Below, piece by piece: positions 17,647 to 26,735 of a stretch of 33,812 nucleotides of DNA. Below the pieces are notes generated by a model. That model was given only the letters and a program-made list of their open reading frames with translations. It made no database searches and was not told the DNA's origin. Positions within the stretch are counted from its first letter, which is position 1. Each line of letters starts with the position of its first letter. The DNA is from an uncultured Pseudomonadota bacterium (lineage in GTDB: Bacteria > Pseudomonadota > Gammaproteobacteria > Enterobacterales > Succinivibrionaceae): the NCBI GenBank assembly GCA_900315145.1, contig OMYE01000028.1, forward strand, positions 1 to 33,812, in the 5' to 3' direction. Position numbers and translations under genes: made by a program.

Positions 17647-18136
17647 TGTCTTCTAAAAACTCCCATTTATTCTATATTTCCTCAAATGATTATTAAATTA
17701 TTATTTACTATTTATTTTTCATATTTATTATAGTCAGATAACCTGACACCACCGAATATCCGTTCCCAAGAACAGAATTAAGCACCGAATACTGTACAAA
17801 CGGCAATCTCAATGGATACAGGTTGTATTTTTCAAATTAAATCAGGATTGAATTTAAAAAATATTATTTTATAAATTTTTGAGATTATATCATAAAATTA
17901 TATTTCATGCCAAACATCACACTTTTAGTGTTATTATGTTAAATAATCATTTCAACAACCGGTTATATTCAGCATATACGTGATCTGTATTACATAAGTT
18001 ATGTGATACGACATATTAATCTAACAAAGAAAATACAAGATTATATTATTATATTGCCAGCTATATTATTTGTTTTCCGGCACGAATTTATATTTTAATT
18101 ATTACTACTTGATACACAGGATTTCACATTTCATAT
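17647..18136. other. intergenic region between nqrM and a small secreted protein gene
   Basis: About 490 bases, very AT-rich. It holds a candidate minus-strand -10 for nqrM (TATAAT at 17732-17727, poor -35). A 13-base near-palindrome, ACATAA-G-TTATGT at 17992-18004, is the only other structure seen. No gene was recognised. Confidence 0.5.
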
Positions 18137-18397
18137 ATGAAAAAAACACTCGCCGCAGTACTTACCTCGCTTGTCCTCACCGCTTCACCCGTATACTCTG
18201 CCGAAGTAAGTTTTGATTTTTACAGCAGATTCCTTGCACCCCACAGCAGTTACCATCACAGCCATAGTAGTAGCAGATGCAGAACGGATGACCAGTCACA
18301 GGAATGTAAAGAGAGCCGTTATGAAAGCATAATAGCCTTTATTATTTTTATCGGATTGGTTGTCTATATTGTCTGGCCATTCATACGTAAAAAATAA
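18137..18397 (+). CDS. small exported or membrane protein of unknown function
   Basis: I do not recognise this 86-residue protein. It has a clear signal peptide (MKKTLAAVLTSLVLTASPVYSA, probable cleavage after residue 22). About 40 residues rich in Ser and His follow (HSSYHHSHSSS), with two cysteines spaced nine apart (SRCRTDDQSQECKE). The C-terminus is a hydrophobic helix at about residues 64-82, ending in a basic tail (IRKK), so the mature form would be anchored with its tail in the cytoplasm. The His-rich stretch suggests metal binding, but that is only a guess. It stands alone between long AT-rich gaps. Its ribosome-binding site is weak. The signal peptide plus stop-transfer helix make it unlikely to be a chance frame. 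Confidence 0.65.
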   Translation: MKKTLAAVLTSLVLTASPVYSAEVSFDFYSRFLAPHSSYHHSHSSSRCRTDDQSQECKESRYESIIAFIIFIGLVVYIVWPFIRKK

Positions 18398-18873
18398 CCT
18401 GTAGTCATGTTATCATTATCAGCATTAATGCCCAGACAGTATTTATTATTTTCTCTGCATATCAGCAGTCATAACAGCCCTTTCTACAACCTACAACTGT
18501 TATTTCCCCGATCTACCTGTTAAATGTAACAGGGCACTGTCTGCTTTGAGTTTTTCATAGTTCCCACACCGTACACTGTTCGCGGATGGAGCCGAGCAGA
18601 CAATCCTCAAAATCACATTCCCGATGCACAGAGTATCACCATGGCTGCTGACAGATGATGGTGCTGTTCTGAATAATAAAGATGACAATTATTCAGCTAA
18701 CCTCTGTATAACTTTATTTTTTTTGTTAAAATAGGCACAGTCAAAAAGCCGTCTAAAACTGAACTTATGCACAGGAGCAAGGAATACCTGCCGGATACTT
18801 TTATTCCGGAAACTGCAGAAAAGACAGCTGAGTGAAATTTAAATAATCTCTACAACTTCATGGACATTACAAA
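18398..18873. other. intergenic region upstream of proS
   Basis: About 475 bases without a convincing gene. A seven-pair hairpin, CCTGTTA (18516-18522) with TAACAGG (18527-18533), has no T run. ATGACA (18682-18687) and TATAAC (18707-18712), 19 bases apart, are a weak promoter candidate for proS. Confidence 0.45.
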
Positions 18874-20595
18874 ATGCGTACAAGCAGATTTTTATTATCA
18901 ACCTTAAAAGAAACTCCTGCTGAAGCTTCCATAGCCAGCCATCAGCTGATGCTAAGAGCAGGTCTCATAAGACAGCTAGCCTCAGGACTTTACATCTGGT
19001 TGCCGACCGGACAGAGAGTACTTCAGAAGGTACAGAACATCATCAGAGAAGAAATGAATAAGTCCGGTGCCCTGGAAATCAATATGCCGGTTGTTCAGCC
19101 ATCAGAACTGTGGCAGGAATCAGGAAGATGGGAGCACTACGGTCCTGAACTGTGCCGTTTTACCGATCGTAAAGATAATAGCTTTGTACTCGGTCCTACT
19201 CATGAAGAGGTTGTTACCTGGCTATCCAGATATGAAATCAAGAGCTATAAGCAGCTTCCTATGAATCTTTACCAGATTCAGACCAAATTCCGTGATGAAG
19301 TAAGACCAAGATTCGGCGTCATGAGAGGCAGGGAATTCGTTATGAAGGACGCCTATTCATTCCACATGAACAAGGAAAGCCTCCGTAAAACCTATGAAGT
19401 TATGTATGATACCTACTGCCGTATTTTCGACCGTTTAGGACTTACCTATCGTCCGGTAGAAGCTGATACTGGTTCCATCGGCGGCAGTCATTCTCATGAA
19501 TTTCAGGTTCTTGCCGATGCCGGTGAGGATATCATTGCTTTTTCTACCGAATCTGATTACGCAGCCAACATTGAAATGGCCGAGGCGGTTGCCCCCAAGG
19601 AATCAAGAAAGGCTCCTGCTAAGGAAATGACCAGCATCAGTACTCCTGATGCCAAGACCATTGCCGAAGTTGCCGAATTTTTAAATACTCCGGAAACATC
19701 TCTCTGTAAATCACTGGTTGTTCACGGAACCAATCAGAAAACCGGAGCTGATGAACTGGTACTTCTTGTTCTTCGCGGAGATCACGAACTTAATGAGGTT
19801 AAAGCCGAAAAAATTTCCGGAATCAATAAACCTCTGACCATGGCTACAGATGAAGAAATCCGTGCCGCCTTCGGTGCAGGTCCGGGTTCACTCGGGCCTG
19901 TAGGTTTCAACGGCAGAATTATCGTCGACAGAACCGCTGCCGTATGCAGTGACTTCTACTGCGGAGCAAATAAGGACGGCTTCCATTTAGGTGGCGTAAA
20001 CTGGGATAGGGATGTTCCATCCTATGAAGTTCAGGATTTAAGATGCGTTGTTGAAGGAGATCCTAGTCCGGATGGTAAAGGCACTCTTGTTCTGAAACAC
20101 GGTATCGAGGTCGGTCAGGTATTCGAACTGGGAACCAAATACTCTCAGGCCATGAACTGTACCGTATTAAACGAAGAAGGCAAGAACATTCCTATGGAAA
20201 TGGGCTGCTACGGTATCGGTGTTACCCGTGTTATTGCTGCCGCCATTGAACAGAATCATGATGACAAGGGCATTATCTGGCCGGCTCCGATGGCTCCGTT
20301 CCAGATTGCCATTATTCCAATCAATTACAACAAGAGTGATTCCGTAAAGGAAGCTGCAGACAGACTTTACGCTGAACTCACAGCCAAGGGCTACGAGGTA
20401 ATTCTTGACGACCGCGGAGAGAGACCTGGTGTAATGTTTGCCGACATGAAGTTAATCGGGGTACCTCACTCCATCATCCTCGGTGAAAAGTCTCTTGCTG
20501 AAGGTCTTGCCGAATATGAAGAGAGAACCTCTGACAGCAAGGAAAAATTACCACTCGCCGAGATTGTGGCCAAAATTGAAAAAGCACTTGCCTGA
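18874..20595 (+). CDS. proS: prolyl-tRNA synthetase
   Basis: ProRS charges tRNA-Pro with proline using ATP. The 573 residues match the bacterial-type enzyme of E. coli (572 aa), including the start [15 protein letters not shown]. Class II motif 1 lies around [17 protein letters not shown]. Motif 2 includes [20 protein letters not shown], and motif 3 is [17 protein letters not shown] near residues 444-460. An inserted editing domain (INS, about residues 230-390) that removes misactivated alanine is present, with KSLVVHG and [14 protein letters not shown]. The anticodon-binding domain ends the protein, with [21 protein letters not shown]. The gene stands alone with its own terminator. The Shine-Dalgarno sequence is weak. 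Confidence 0.98.
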   Translation: MRTSRFLLSTLKETPAEASIASHQLMLRAGLIRQLASGLYIWLPTGQRVLQKVQNIIREEMNKSGALEINMPVVQPSELWQESGRWEHYGPELCRFTDRKDNSFVLGPTHEEVVTWLSRYEIKSYKQLPMNLYQIQTKFRDEVRPRFGVMRGREFVMKDAYSFHMNKESLRKTYEVMYDTYCRIFDRLGLTYRPVEADTGSIGGSHSHEFQVLADAGEDIIAFSTESDYAANIEMAEAVAPKESRKAPAKEMTSISTPDAKTIAEVAEFLNTPETSLCKSLVVHGTNQKTGADELVLLVLRGDHELNEVKAEKISGINKPLTMATDEEIRAAFGAGPGSLGPVGFNGRIIVDRTAAVCSDFYCGANKDGFHLGGVNWDRDVPSYEVQDLRCVVEGDPSPDGKGTLVLKHGIEVGQVFELGTKYSQAMNCTVLNEEGKNIPMEMGCYGIGVTRVIAAAIEQNHDDKGIIWPAPMAPFQIAIIPINYNKSDSVKEAADRLYAELTAKGYEVILDDRGERPGVMFADMKLIGVPHSIILGEKSLAEGLAEYEERTSDSKEKLPLAEIVAKIEKALA

Positions 20596-20647
20596 TAAGG
20601 GCTTTATAATCTGCAGTCAATGACTGCAGTTTCCTCGTAAATCAATC

Positions 20648-20673
20648 AAAGGCATGAAATCTCATGCCTTTTT
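20648..20673 (+). terminator. terminator of proS
   Basis: AAAGGCATGA (20648-20657) pairs over ten bases with TCATGCCTTT (20662-20671) around a four-base loop, followed by T to 20673. A dyad CTGCAGTCA/TGACTGCAG just upstream (20611-20629) has no T run. Confidence 0.88.
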
Positions 20674-20768
20674 CATTTCTCCCTGCAAAAATACTTTCAT
20701 CTCATAGCACTACTGCCTTTCTTGAACCGCACTTATCGATAAGGAAATTTTTCGGTTACATCCGGTGC

Positions 20769-22079
20769 TTAGTAGTTTTCTTCTCTTTCCAGCCTGTAAA
20801 CCAGAATCTTCACTGCCTCAATACACTTTTTTAGTTCGTCATCACTGATAATGAAAGGCGGGTATATATAGATAATATTGCCAAACGGTCTCAGCCATAC
20901 ACCATGATTAACGAGAAATGCCTGCATTCTCACCGTATCTACAGGGAATTTAAGTTCAACAACCCCACAGGCTCCAAGAACTCTCACCTCCCTGACAACA
21001 TCTAGCCCAGAAATACTCCTAAGCCCGTCTTCAAGTACATTCTGTATATGAACTGTCTTTTCGCAGACATTATTATTTTCAAGTAAATCAAGGCTGCCTA
21101 GAGCTGCTGCGCAAGCCAGCGGATTAGCCATAAAAGTCGGACCGTGCATCAGTACCCGTGCCGGAGATAAAGCAATACCATCTTTAATTTTTTCTGAAGC
21201 TGCTACTGCACTTAATGTCATCATTCCCCCAGTCAGTCCTTTACCAAGCGTCATGATATCAGGCACAATTCCGGCATGCTCACAGGCGAACATTCTGCCG
21301 GTTCTGCCGAATCCTGTGGCAATTTCATCACAAATCATGATCACATCGTATTGAGAACACAGTCTGCGAGCCTCTCTTAAATACATCGGGTGATAAAAAT
21401 ACATGCCTCCGGCCCCCTGCATTACCGGTTCCAGAATAAAAGCTGCTATCTCATCGTGATGAGCAGAAAGAAAAGACTCAAGAGGTTCTATCGCTTCCTG
21501 TTTCCATTCGTCGTTGAACGGAATCGCCGGCCTTTCAATAAAAAACTGCTGAGGAATATACTGCTGATATTCAGCACTGAAGCCGGTACCGGGATCGGTG
21601 ACCGACATGGTAGCCATAGTATCTCCGTGATATCCGCCCCTCACAGTGAGAAATTTGGTTCTGCGGGGATTAACGGATGACTGGTACTGCACGGCCATTT
21701 TCATAGCTATTTCCACTGCAACGGAACCGCTGTCAGCTAGAAAAACATATTTTAGTTCCTGAGGCAGTATAGCCTTAAGACGCATCACCAGTTCTGTTGC
21801 CGCATCGTGACGGATCCCGGCAAACATTACATGAGAGAGTTTATTAAGCTGTTCCGTGATTTTATTTATTAAATGTTCATTTCCATAACCGTGACAGCAG
21901 GCCCACCAGCTGGACACACCGTCTATTAGTTCACGGCCGTCATCAAGATACAGTCTGGCTCCTTTGGCACCTGTTACATGATACGTAGGCTGAGGTTCAG
22001 TGAGAGAACTGTACGGATGCCATACAAATTCAGCATCAAAATCAGCCATTTTGTCTTTTTTTATATTTTTATTGTTCAT
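20769..22079 (-). CDS. bioA: adenosylmethionine-8-amino-7-oxononanoate aminotransferase
   Basis: BioA makes 7,8-diaminopelargonate from 8-amino-7-oxononanoate, taking the amino group from S-adenosylmethionine, with PLP as cofactor. The 436 residues align with E. coli BioA (429 aa). Visible are VWHPYSSLTEP near the start, GVSSWWACCHGYGN (54-67), the PLP-phosphate segment DSGSVAVE (116-123), RGGYHGDT, CDEIATGFGRTG with the cofactor aspartate Asp251, and Lys280 in TLGKGLTGG forming the Schiff base. MHGPTFMANPLACAA and GVWLRPFGNIIYIYPP are typical of BioA. The first ATG has no good ribosome-binding site; Met11 (MADFDAEF) is a possible alternative closer to the E. coli start. It diverges from bioB across a BirA-like operator. 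Confidence 0.96.
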   Translation of the reverse strand: MNNKNIKKDKMADFDAEFVWHPYSSLTEPQPTYHVTGAKGARLYLDDGRELIDGVSSWWACCHGYGNEHLINKITEQLNKLSHVMFAGIRHDAATELVMRLKAILPQELKYVFLADSGSVAVEIAMKMAVQYQSSVNPRRTKFLTVRGGYHGDTMATMSVTDPGTGFSAEYQQYIPQQFFIERPAIPFNDEWKQEAIEPLESFLSAHHDEIAAFILEPVMQGAGGMYFYHPMYLREARRLCSQYDVIMICDEIATGFGRTGRMFACEHAGIVPDIMTLGKGLTGGMMTLSAVAASEKIKDGIALSPARVLMHGPTFMANPLACAAALGSLDLLENNNVCEKTVHIQNVLEDGLRSISGLDVVREVRVLGACGVVELKFPVDTVRMQAFLVNHGVWLRPFGNIIYIYPPFIISDDELKKCIEAVKILVYRLEREENY

Positions 22080-22090
22080 TTCATAATCAC

Positions 22091-22123
22091 TTGTTAATTA
22101 AATTATTGTTTTTTGGTTAACAG
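22091..22123. promoter_or_regulatory. BirA-type biotin operator between bioA and bioB
   Basis: TTGTTAATT (22091-22099) and GGTTAACAG (22115-22123) form two half-sites in inverted orientation, separated by 15 bases. The pattern resembles the BirA operator (TTGTAAACC, spacer of about 15, GGTTTACAA), which biotinyl-AMP-bound BirA occupies to shut off both divergent arms. It sits only 12 bases upstream of bioA and between the two genes, as in E. coli. TATACT at 22124-22129 next to it is a possible -10 for bioB, without a clear -35. Confidence 0.75.
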
Positions 22124-22318
22124 TATACTATCTTAGCACATAAAGACAATATTAAAATCAAATCAGGAATCATGACTGTATGAGACCAATATCTGCCTGA
22201 GAAAATTCATCACACTGATCGAATAAAAATACCGGCATTGCCGAAACATCGAACGTTTAAACGTATCAGAAAACGGCATGGTCATCGCTTCAGTCAATCA
22301 TTAACAGAGGTACATTAC

Positions 22319-23374
22319 ATGGAATCACCTGAGAAAGAACTCAGATATGACTGGACCACGGAAGAAATACTGGATCTTTTTGATATTCCGTTTCTGGAAC
22401 TTGTATACAAAGCGCAGACAATCCACAGAAAATACTTCACTCCTAATGAAGTACAGATAAGCTCTCTGCTTTCAATAAAGACAGGCAACTGTCCCGAAGA
22501 CTGTAAATACTGTCCTCAAAGCGCCCATCATTCATCAGAGGTTCCTAAAGAAAAACTTCTGGAACTTGATACTATTATTCAAAAGGCGAGAGAAGCCAAA
22601 CTAAGCGGAGCCACCAGATTCTGTATGGGTGCGGCATGGAGAAACCCGAAGAACACAGACCTTCCTTATATCTCGGAAATAATCAGAGCCGTTAAAAAGG
22701 AAGGACTGGAAACCTGTATGACTCTCGGCATGCTGACTCCTGAACAGGCCTGTAAACTAAAAGAGGCAGGTCTTGATTATTACAATCACAATATAGATAC
22801 CAGCCCGGAGTTCTACGATCAAATCATTACCACCAGAACCTTTAATGACCGGCTTAAAACCTTGGAACATATACGTAAAGCAGGTATAAAAATATGCAGT
22901 GGAGGAATCATAGGTATGGGAGAAACATTGAATGACAGGGCAAGTTTTCTACATACTCTTGCTACACTTAAACCTCATCCTGAATCAGTGCCGATAAACC
23001 TGCTGGTAAAAGTTAAAGGTACTCCTCTCGAAAATGCCGATGATGTTGATCCGGTGGACTTTATAAAAATGATAGCCGTAACCCGTATTATCATGCCGAA
23101 ATCCTATGTAAGAATGTCAGCAGGAAGATCATCACTGTCTGCGGAAGCTCAGGCTCTATGTTTTATGGCCGGAGCTAATTCTATCTTCTGCGGCTGTAAA
23201 CTTCTTACCACCCCTAATGCTGAAATGAGTGAAGATGAATTACTGCTGCATAAACTAGGTATAAACACCACTCTTGCCACCTCTAGTAAAACACCTGCAG
23301 ACGATCGCATTGCCATCTTTTCAGCAATCCATCATAACAAGAGTGATCATAAATGTTTTAAGCTTGAAGACTGA
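22319..23374 (+). CDS. bioB: biotin synthase
   Basis: BioB is the radical-SAM enzyme that inserts sulfur into dethiobiotin to make biotin. The ATG at 22319 is chosen because AGAGG ends eight bases before it; the reading frame stays open further upstream to a TTG at 22238, but that codon lacks a ribosome-binding site and those residues have no E. coli counterpart. The product has 351 residues (E. coli 346). The [4Fe-4S] cysteines are Cys58, Cys62 and Cys65 in [11 protein letters not shown]. The [2Fe-2S] ligands lie in [23 protein letters not shown] and the arginine of [22 protein letters not shown] and [14 protein letters not shown] are family signatures. It opens a bioB-bioF-bioC operon; bioF follows after 16 bases. 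Confidence 0.97.
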   Translation: MESPEKELRYDWTTEEILDLFDIPFLELVYKAQTIHRKYFTPNEVQISSLLSIKTGNCPEDCKYCPQSAHHSSEVPKEKLLELDTIIQKAREAKLSGATRFCMGAAWRNPKNTDLPYISEIIRAVKKEGLETCMTLGMLTPEQACKLKEAGLDYYNHNIDTSPEFYDQIITTRTFNDRLKTLEHIRKAGIKICSGGIIGMGETLNDRASFLHTLATLKPHPESVPINLLVKVKGTPLENADDVDPVDFIKMIAVTRIIMPKSYVRMSAGRSSLSAEAQALCFMAGANSIFCGCKLLTTPNAEMSEDELLLHKLGINTTLATSSKTPADDRIAIFSAIHHNKSDHKCFKLED

Positions 23375-23390
23375 CAGCTGAGACAGCATC

Positions 23391-24641
23391 ATGACAAATC
23401 TCGAAACACCTGATATAAAAAACATTGAAAACGGGGATTTTCGTTATCTCCTGAGAGGACAGCTAAAGTCTCTTAAAGACAACCTTCAGTTCAGGAAAAG
23501 GGTTGTCTGCGATCCGTTATGTAAAACCGACACAGTGGAGATAGAAAGGTATCCCAGCAGTGCCGAAGTAATTATTGACGGAAGGAAAATGATTAATTTT
23601 GCCAGCAATGATTATTTAGGCTTAACCTCGCACCCTTTAATTACCGAAGCGCTGAAAGAAGGAATAAAACTTTATGGTGCAGGAACAGGTGCCAGCGCGC
23701 TGGTTACCGGACACACCACCGCACATGCAAAGCTGGAGGAATATCTAAAGGAGCTTACCGGCAAAGAAAAAGTACTGCTGCTTAATTCCGGCTTTGCAGC
23801 CAATCAGGCTCTGATAAAAGCCCACCTGTCACTCGGAGCAAATCTGATTTTAGACAGGCTTGTTCACGCATCCATGCAGCAGGCTCTCTTCAACGGAAAA
23901 AACTTTTACCGCTATGAACATAACAATCTTAAGAAAGCTGAAAGACTGTTACAGAAATACGAAAATACCTCCATTTTTACTGAAGGAGTTTTCAGTATGG
24001 ACGGCGACAGTCCTGATTTGCAACAGCTTGTATCACTTGTCAGAAAATATCACTCATATCTAGTACTTGATGATGCCCACGGCTTCGGAGCATGCGGGAT
24101 AAGTGGCCAGGGGACCCCGGCAAAACAGGGAGTATCCTTTAGCGATATTGATATATACATGGCTACACTCAGCAAGGCATGCGGGCTTTGCGGAGCCTTC
24201 ATTGCCGCTGACGGGGATTTTATTGATTATCTCGTCAATACTTCAAAGGAATACATCTATTCAACATCTGCCCCTGCCTATATAGCCCACGGCCTGCTGA
24301 CCTCACTGAAAATTATTAACGGAGAAGAGGGGAATGCTTTAAGAAAGCATTTAAATGAACTTACAGATTATTTCCGAAAGGAAGCTAGAAATCTGCCAGG
24401 AAACGTTATCCTGCTGCCATCATCCACCTCTATTCAGCCGCTGATTATCGGTGATAACAAAAGATTGATGGAGATATCAGTTTTCCTTAAAAGTAAGGGC
24501 ATTTTATGCGGTGCCATCAGACCGCCGACCGTACCTGCCGGAACGGCACGACTGAGAATAACCATAACCGCCGCACATGACAGAAATGATATCACCAGAC
24601 TGCTGCAGACCTTATACGATGCATTTAATAGCATTACCTAG
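23391..24641 (+). CDS. bioF: 8-amino-7-oxononanoate synthase
   Basis: BioF condenses pimeloyl-ACP (or -CoA) with L-alanine, releasing CO2, to start the second half of biotin synthesis; it is a PLP enzyme of the alpha-oxoamine synthase family. The 416 residues exceed E. coli BioF (384 aa), mostly through a longer N-terminus before INFASNDYLGLTSHP. The core has GAGTGASALVTGH, LLNSGFAANQA, RLVHASM, EGVFSMDGDSPDL, DDAHGFGACG (cofactor aspartate and histidine) and the Schiff-base Lys262 in TLSKACGLCGAF. The motif CGAIRPPTVPAGTARLRITI near the end is characteristic. The start has only a weak TGAGA upstream. bioC follows after 79 bases. Confidence 0.96.
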   Translation: MTNLETPDIKNIENGDFRYLLRGQLKSLKDNLQFRKRVVCDPLCKTDTVEIERYPSSAEVIIDGRKMINFASNDYLGLTSHPLITEALKEGIKLYGAGTGASALVTGHTTAHAKLEEYLKELTGKEKVLLLNSGFAANQALIKAHLSLGANLILDRLVHASMQQALFNGKNFYRYEHNNLKKAERLLQKYENTSIFTEGVFSMDGDSPDLQQLVSLVRKYHSYLVLDDAHGFGACGISGQGTPAKQGVSFSDIDIYMATLSKACGLCGAFIAADGDFIDYLVNTSKEYIYSTSAPAYIAHGLLTSLKIINGEEGNALRKHLNELTDYFRKEARNLPGNVILLPSSTSIQPLIIGDNKRLMEISVFLKSKGILCGAIRPPTVPAGTARLRITITAAHDRNDITRLLQTLYDAFNSIT

Positions 24642-24720
24642 AAAACAGCACCGGTATCTCCCGAAATATTATTATAAAGAGCAATACTCCTTCTAAATAT
24701 TAAATTTCCAAGTTTTAAAA

Positions 24721-25527
24721 ATGAATAATTCCATCATTACCCACTTTAACAGAGGGGCTTCACATTACAGCGATACCGCCAGAATTCAGAAAAGGATCGC
24801 TCTACATCTTCTGGATTTGGTTATGCGGGACTTATACTCCGGCAGAAGCTTCCCGGCAGACATTCAGAAAAAAACGTTCAAAAGCTGTCTTGACCTAGGA
24901 TGCGGTCCCGGAGTGAATTTTGCAGAACTTATTCAGATTGCCGACAAAGTAACTGGAATTGATATTGCCGAGGAAATGATTGCCAAAGCCTCTAAACTGG
25001 ATATAGCCGGCACCACTGCCGTCAATGGAAATATTGAAAATACAGGACTTGACGGAACGTTCGATCTGATATACTCGTCACTCGCCATGCAGTGGTGCAA
25101 TCTGGAGACAGCTTTTAACGAAATCAAACGCCTGACTACTGAAGGAAAAAACACTCATAGAAATGTATGTCTAGGGATATCCATTCCTGTTTCCGGAACT
25201 CTTCAGGAGTTACGTCAGGCATTCCGAACTATAAAAGGGAAAGAAAGAATAAACAGCTTTTTCTCGCCTGATGATATAAAAGAAAAGGTAAACAGATGCA
25301 TTTTTAACGGATTAAAGGTAACTATAGATAATTTTACGGACAGCTATACCGATATTAGTAATTACCTCGGATCCATCAGAAATATCGGGGCAAACTGCAC
25401 AACCATCCATCAGCCTTTGACACGCTCTGAATATAATGATTTAATAGAGTATCTTACTGACGAACTTTATGAACGTGGTAAACTGACAAACACGTACAGT
25501 ATTGCATTTATTTACGGAACAATCTGA
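24721..25527 (+). CDS. bioC: malonyl-ACP O-methyltransferase
   Basis: BioC methylates malonyl-ACP with S-adenosylmethionine so that the fatty-acid cycle can build a disguised pimeloyl chain. The 268-residue protein begins ITHFNRGASHYSDTARIQ, resembling the family's FNRAAxxY start. The SAM-binding motif I is LDLGCGPG (57-64), the acidic motif is TGIDIAEEMI, and SSLAMQWC (119-126) is the BioC-typical post-motif. The C-terminal half is more divergent. Position after bioF supports BioC over a generic methyltransferase. No carboxylesterase (BioH, BioG, BioK type) that would remove the methyl group is seen next to it. The next gene begins 13 bases after its stop. Confidence 0.9.
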   Translation: MNNSIITHFNRGASHYSDTARIQKRIALHLLDLVMRDLYSGRSFPADIQKKTFKSCLDLGCGPGVNFAELIQIADKVTGIDIAEEMIAKASKLDIAGTTAVNGNIENTGLDGTFDLIYSSLAMQWCNLETAFNEIKRLTTEGKNTHRNVCLGISIPVSGTLQELRQAFRTIKGKERINSFFSPDDIKEKVNRCIFNGLKVTIDNFTDSYTDISNYLGSIRNIGANCTTIHQPLTRSEYNDLIEYLTDELYERGKLTNTYSIAFIYGTI

Positions 25528-25540
25528 GGTTGACAAAAGA

Positions 25541-26293
25541 ATGAATTGTCAAAAATTATCTAAAGCATTACGTTTACTTCGCACGACCGTTCTTATAGGG
25601 GTCGTATTCACCCTGCCTGCAGTATCTGCCCACGGTTTTGATAAGGATGCAGCCAGAAAACTGCTTAATCCTAATGCCACACCTGAAAAGCCGACACTGC
25701 CCCCGGAACAGCAGGCGGCTCTCAATGAATTAAATCAGAAGGAGGGAAGAAGCCGGAATACCGAGGAACCTGTTCTGCCGAAGGAATGCAATCTTATCAG
25801 CTACACATCCGATGGTGCAAATGCCATCTACCGCTGTGGAGAAGAACAGATAATAACCGGTATCAAGCTTTTTTCACCAGAGGAGACTGATGAGATACTT
25901 GCCACCAGAATAGCCCAGAATCCGGAATGTCAGCTGAGAGATGTTACATCCATCGGCTATCCTGTAAGCTGCAACACCAGTGAAGGAGTATTTATAACAT
26001 ATACCGGTACCCTGCCAAGCGGGCTGACAGAGAATATTATCGCCACGGAACAGTTTGCCGAAAAACATTACAAAGAACTGGCGGCCATTCAGAATCTTTC
26101 CCACAGCATATATTTCTACAAACGCCATGTAGCCAGAGACAATGAACAGGTGAAATATCTCACCGACATGCTGAATCAGGCCTTCATGATTAACGTAGAT
26201 GCCTTAAACAAAAAAGCTGATGAGAACGGCAAAACATCAGCTGACTCTGAAAAAAATTCAGAAAATAAGGATGCTGCAGATACCGGCAGATAA
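25541..26293 (+). CDS. secreted four-cysteine protein of unknown function at the end of the biotin operon
   Basis: I do not recognise this protein. The ATG at 25541 is chosen over an in-frame TTG at 25502 because TGAGG lies about 11 bases upstream and a textbook signal peptide then begins at residue 1: basic LRLLR, a hydrophobic core, and VSA as the likely cleavage site after residue 30. The 220-residue mature part has a Pro/Gln-rich start, a central beta-rich region with four cysteines (83, 99, 130, 144) that could form two disulfides, and a charged low-complexity tail (from about 224). No lipobox or membrane helix follows the signal, so it is probably periplasmic. It starts 13 bases after bioC and no terminator separates them, so it is probably co-transcribed; a biotin-related role is only inference. 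Confidence 0.8.
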   Translation: MNCQKLSKALRLLRTTVLIGVVFTLPAVSAHGFDKDAARKLLNPNATPEKPTLPPEQQAALNELNQKEGRSRNTEEPVLPKECNLISYTSDGANAIYRCGEEQIITGIKLFSPEETDEILATRIAQNPECQLRDVTSIGYPVSCNTSEGVFITYTGTLPSGLTENIIATEQFAEKHYKELAAIQNLSHSIYFYKRHVARDNEQVKYLTDMLNQAFMINVDALNKKADENGKTSADSEKNSENKDAADTGR

Positions 26294-26324
26294 TCATCTT
26301 TTTCTTATAAAAATACGCTGAATT

Positions 26325-26358
26325 ATGCCTTAGCCTCACATAGGTTACGGCATTTTAT
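26325..26358 (+). terminator. terminator of the bioBFC operon
   Basis: ATGCCTTAGCCT (26325-26336) pairs with AGGTTACGGCAT (26342-26353) around a five-base loop, with one mismatch and one G-U pair, followed by TTTATT. It lies 32 bases after the last gene of the cluster. Confidence 0.75.
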
Positions 26359-26735
26359 TCAAAAGAACCTGTCTAAAATTTCTTTATACTTTGCTTCTAC
26401 TGGCATTTCCCTGTATGACAGCATCTAACATCATACTTTTTCAATATACATCACATAAGCTCCATATCAGCCTCTGCCACATTTATAAATCGTAAACTGC
26501 TTAAAAAACAAAGGTATTTCTTTAAGAAAAACGACCTGCAGTTCCATTAGAGTAATTATTAACAGCGTAACAAAGAGAATATTCTTTTCTTGACACTTGA
26601 ATTGTTATAATATATCTTTAAAACCGTGAAAAAAATGTTAATTTTTTATATGTAAAGTATAAGAATTAACCCTCCTTGAGTGCAGGATTTTTACAGGTTT
26701 TAGTTAAATTTAACAAATATTAACAGAGAAAATAT
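26359..26735. other. intergenic region and leader of the outer-membrane protein gene
   Basis: About 375 bases without a convincing gene. The promoter candidate at 26590-26618 is listed separately. The predicted leader of about 110 bases is AT-rich and contains CCCTCCTTGAG, which could pair with a Shine-Dalgarno sequence. Confidence 0.45.
26590..26618 (+). promoter_or_regulatory. candidate promoter of the outer-membrane protein gene
   Basis: A perfect -35 TTGACA (26590-26595) lies 17 bases from TATCTT (26613-26618). A perfect TATAAT (26606-26611) also occurs, but only 10 bases from the -35, too close to work with it. The start would be near 26625. Confidence 0.5.

Noticed and set aside
22238-22318. 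Upstream in-frame extension of bioB starting at TTG
   Set aside because: No ribosome-binding site and no family counterpart; the ATG at 22319 has AGAGG at eight bases and gives the normal BioB length.
25502-25540. TTG start for the secreted protein, overlapping bioC
   Set aside because: It would bury the signal peptide behind 13 polar residues; the ATG at 25541 has TGAGG upstream and gives a normal signal peptide.
26590-26611. TTGACA with TATAAT as one promoter
   Set aside because: The two perfect hexamers are only 10 bases apart; TATCTT at 17 bases fits better with this -35.
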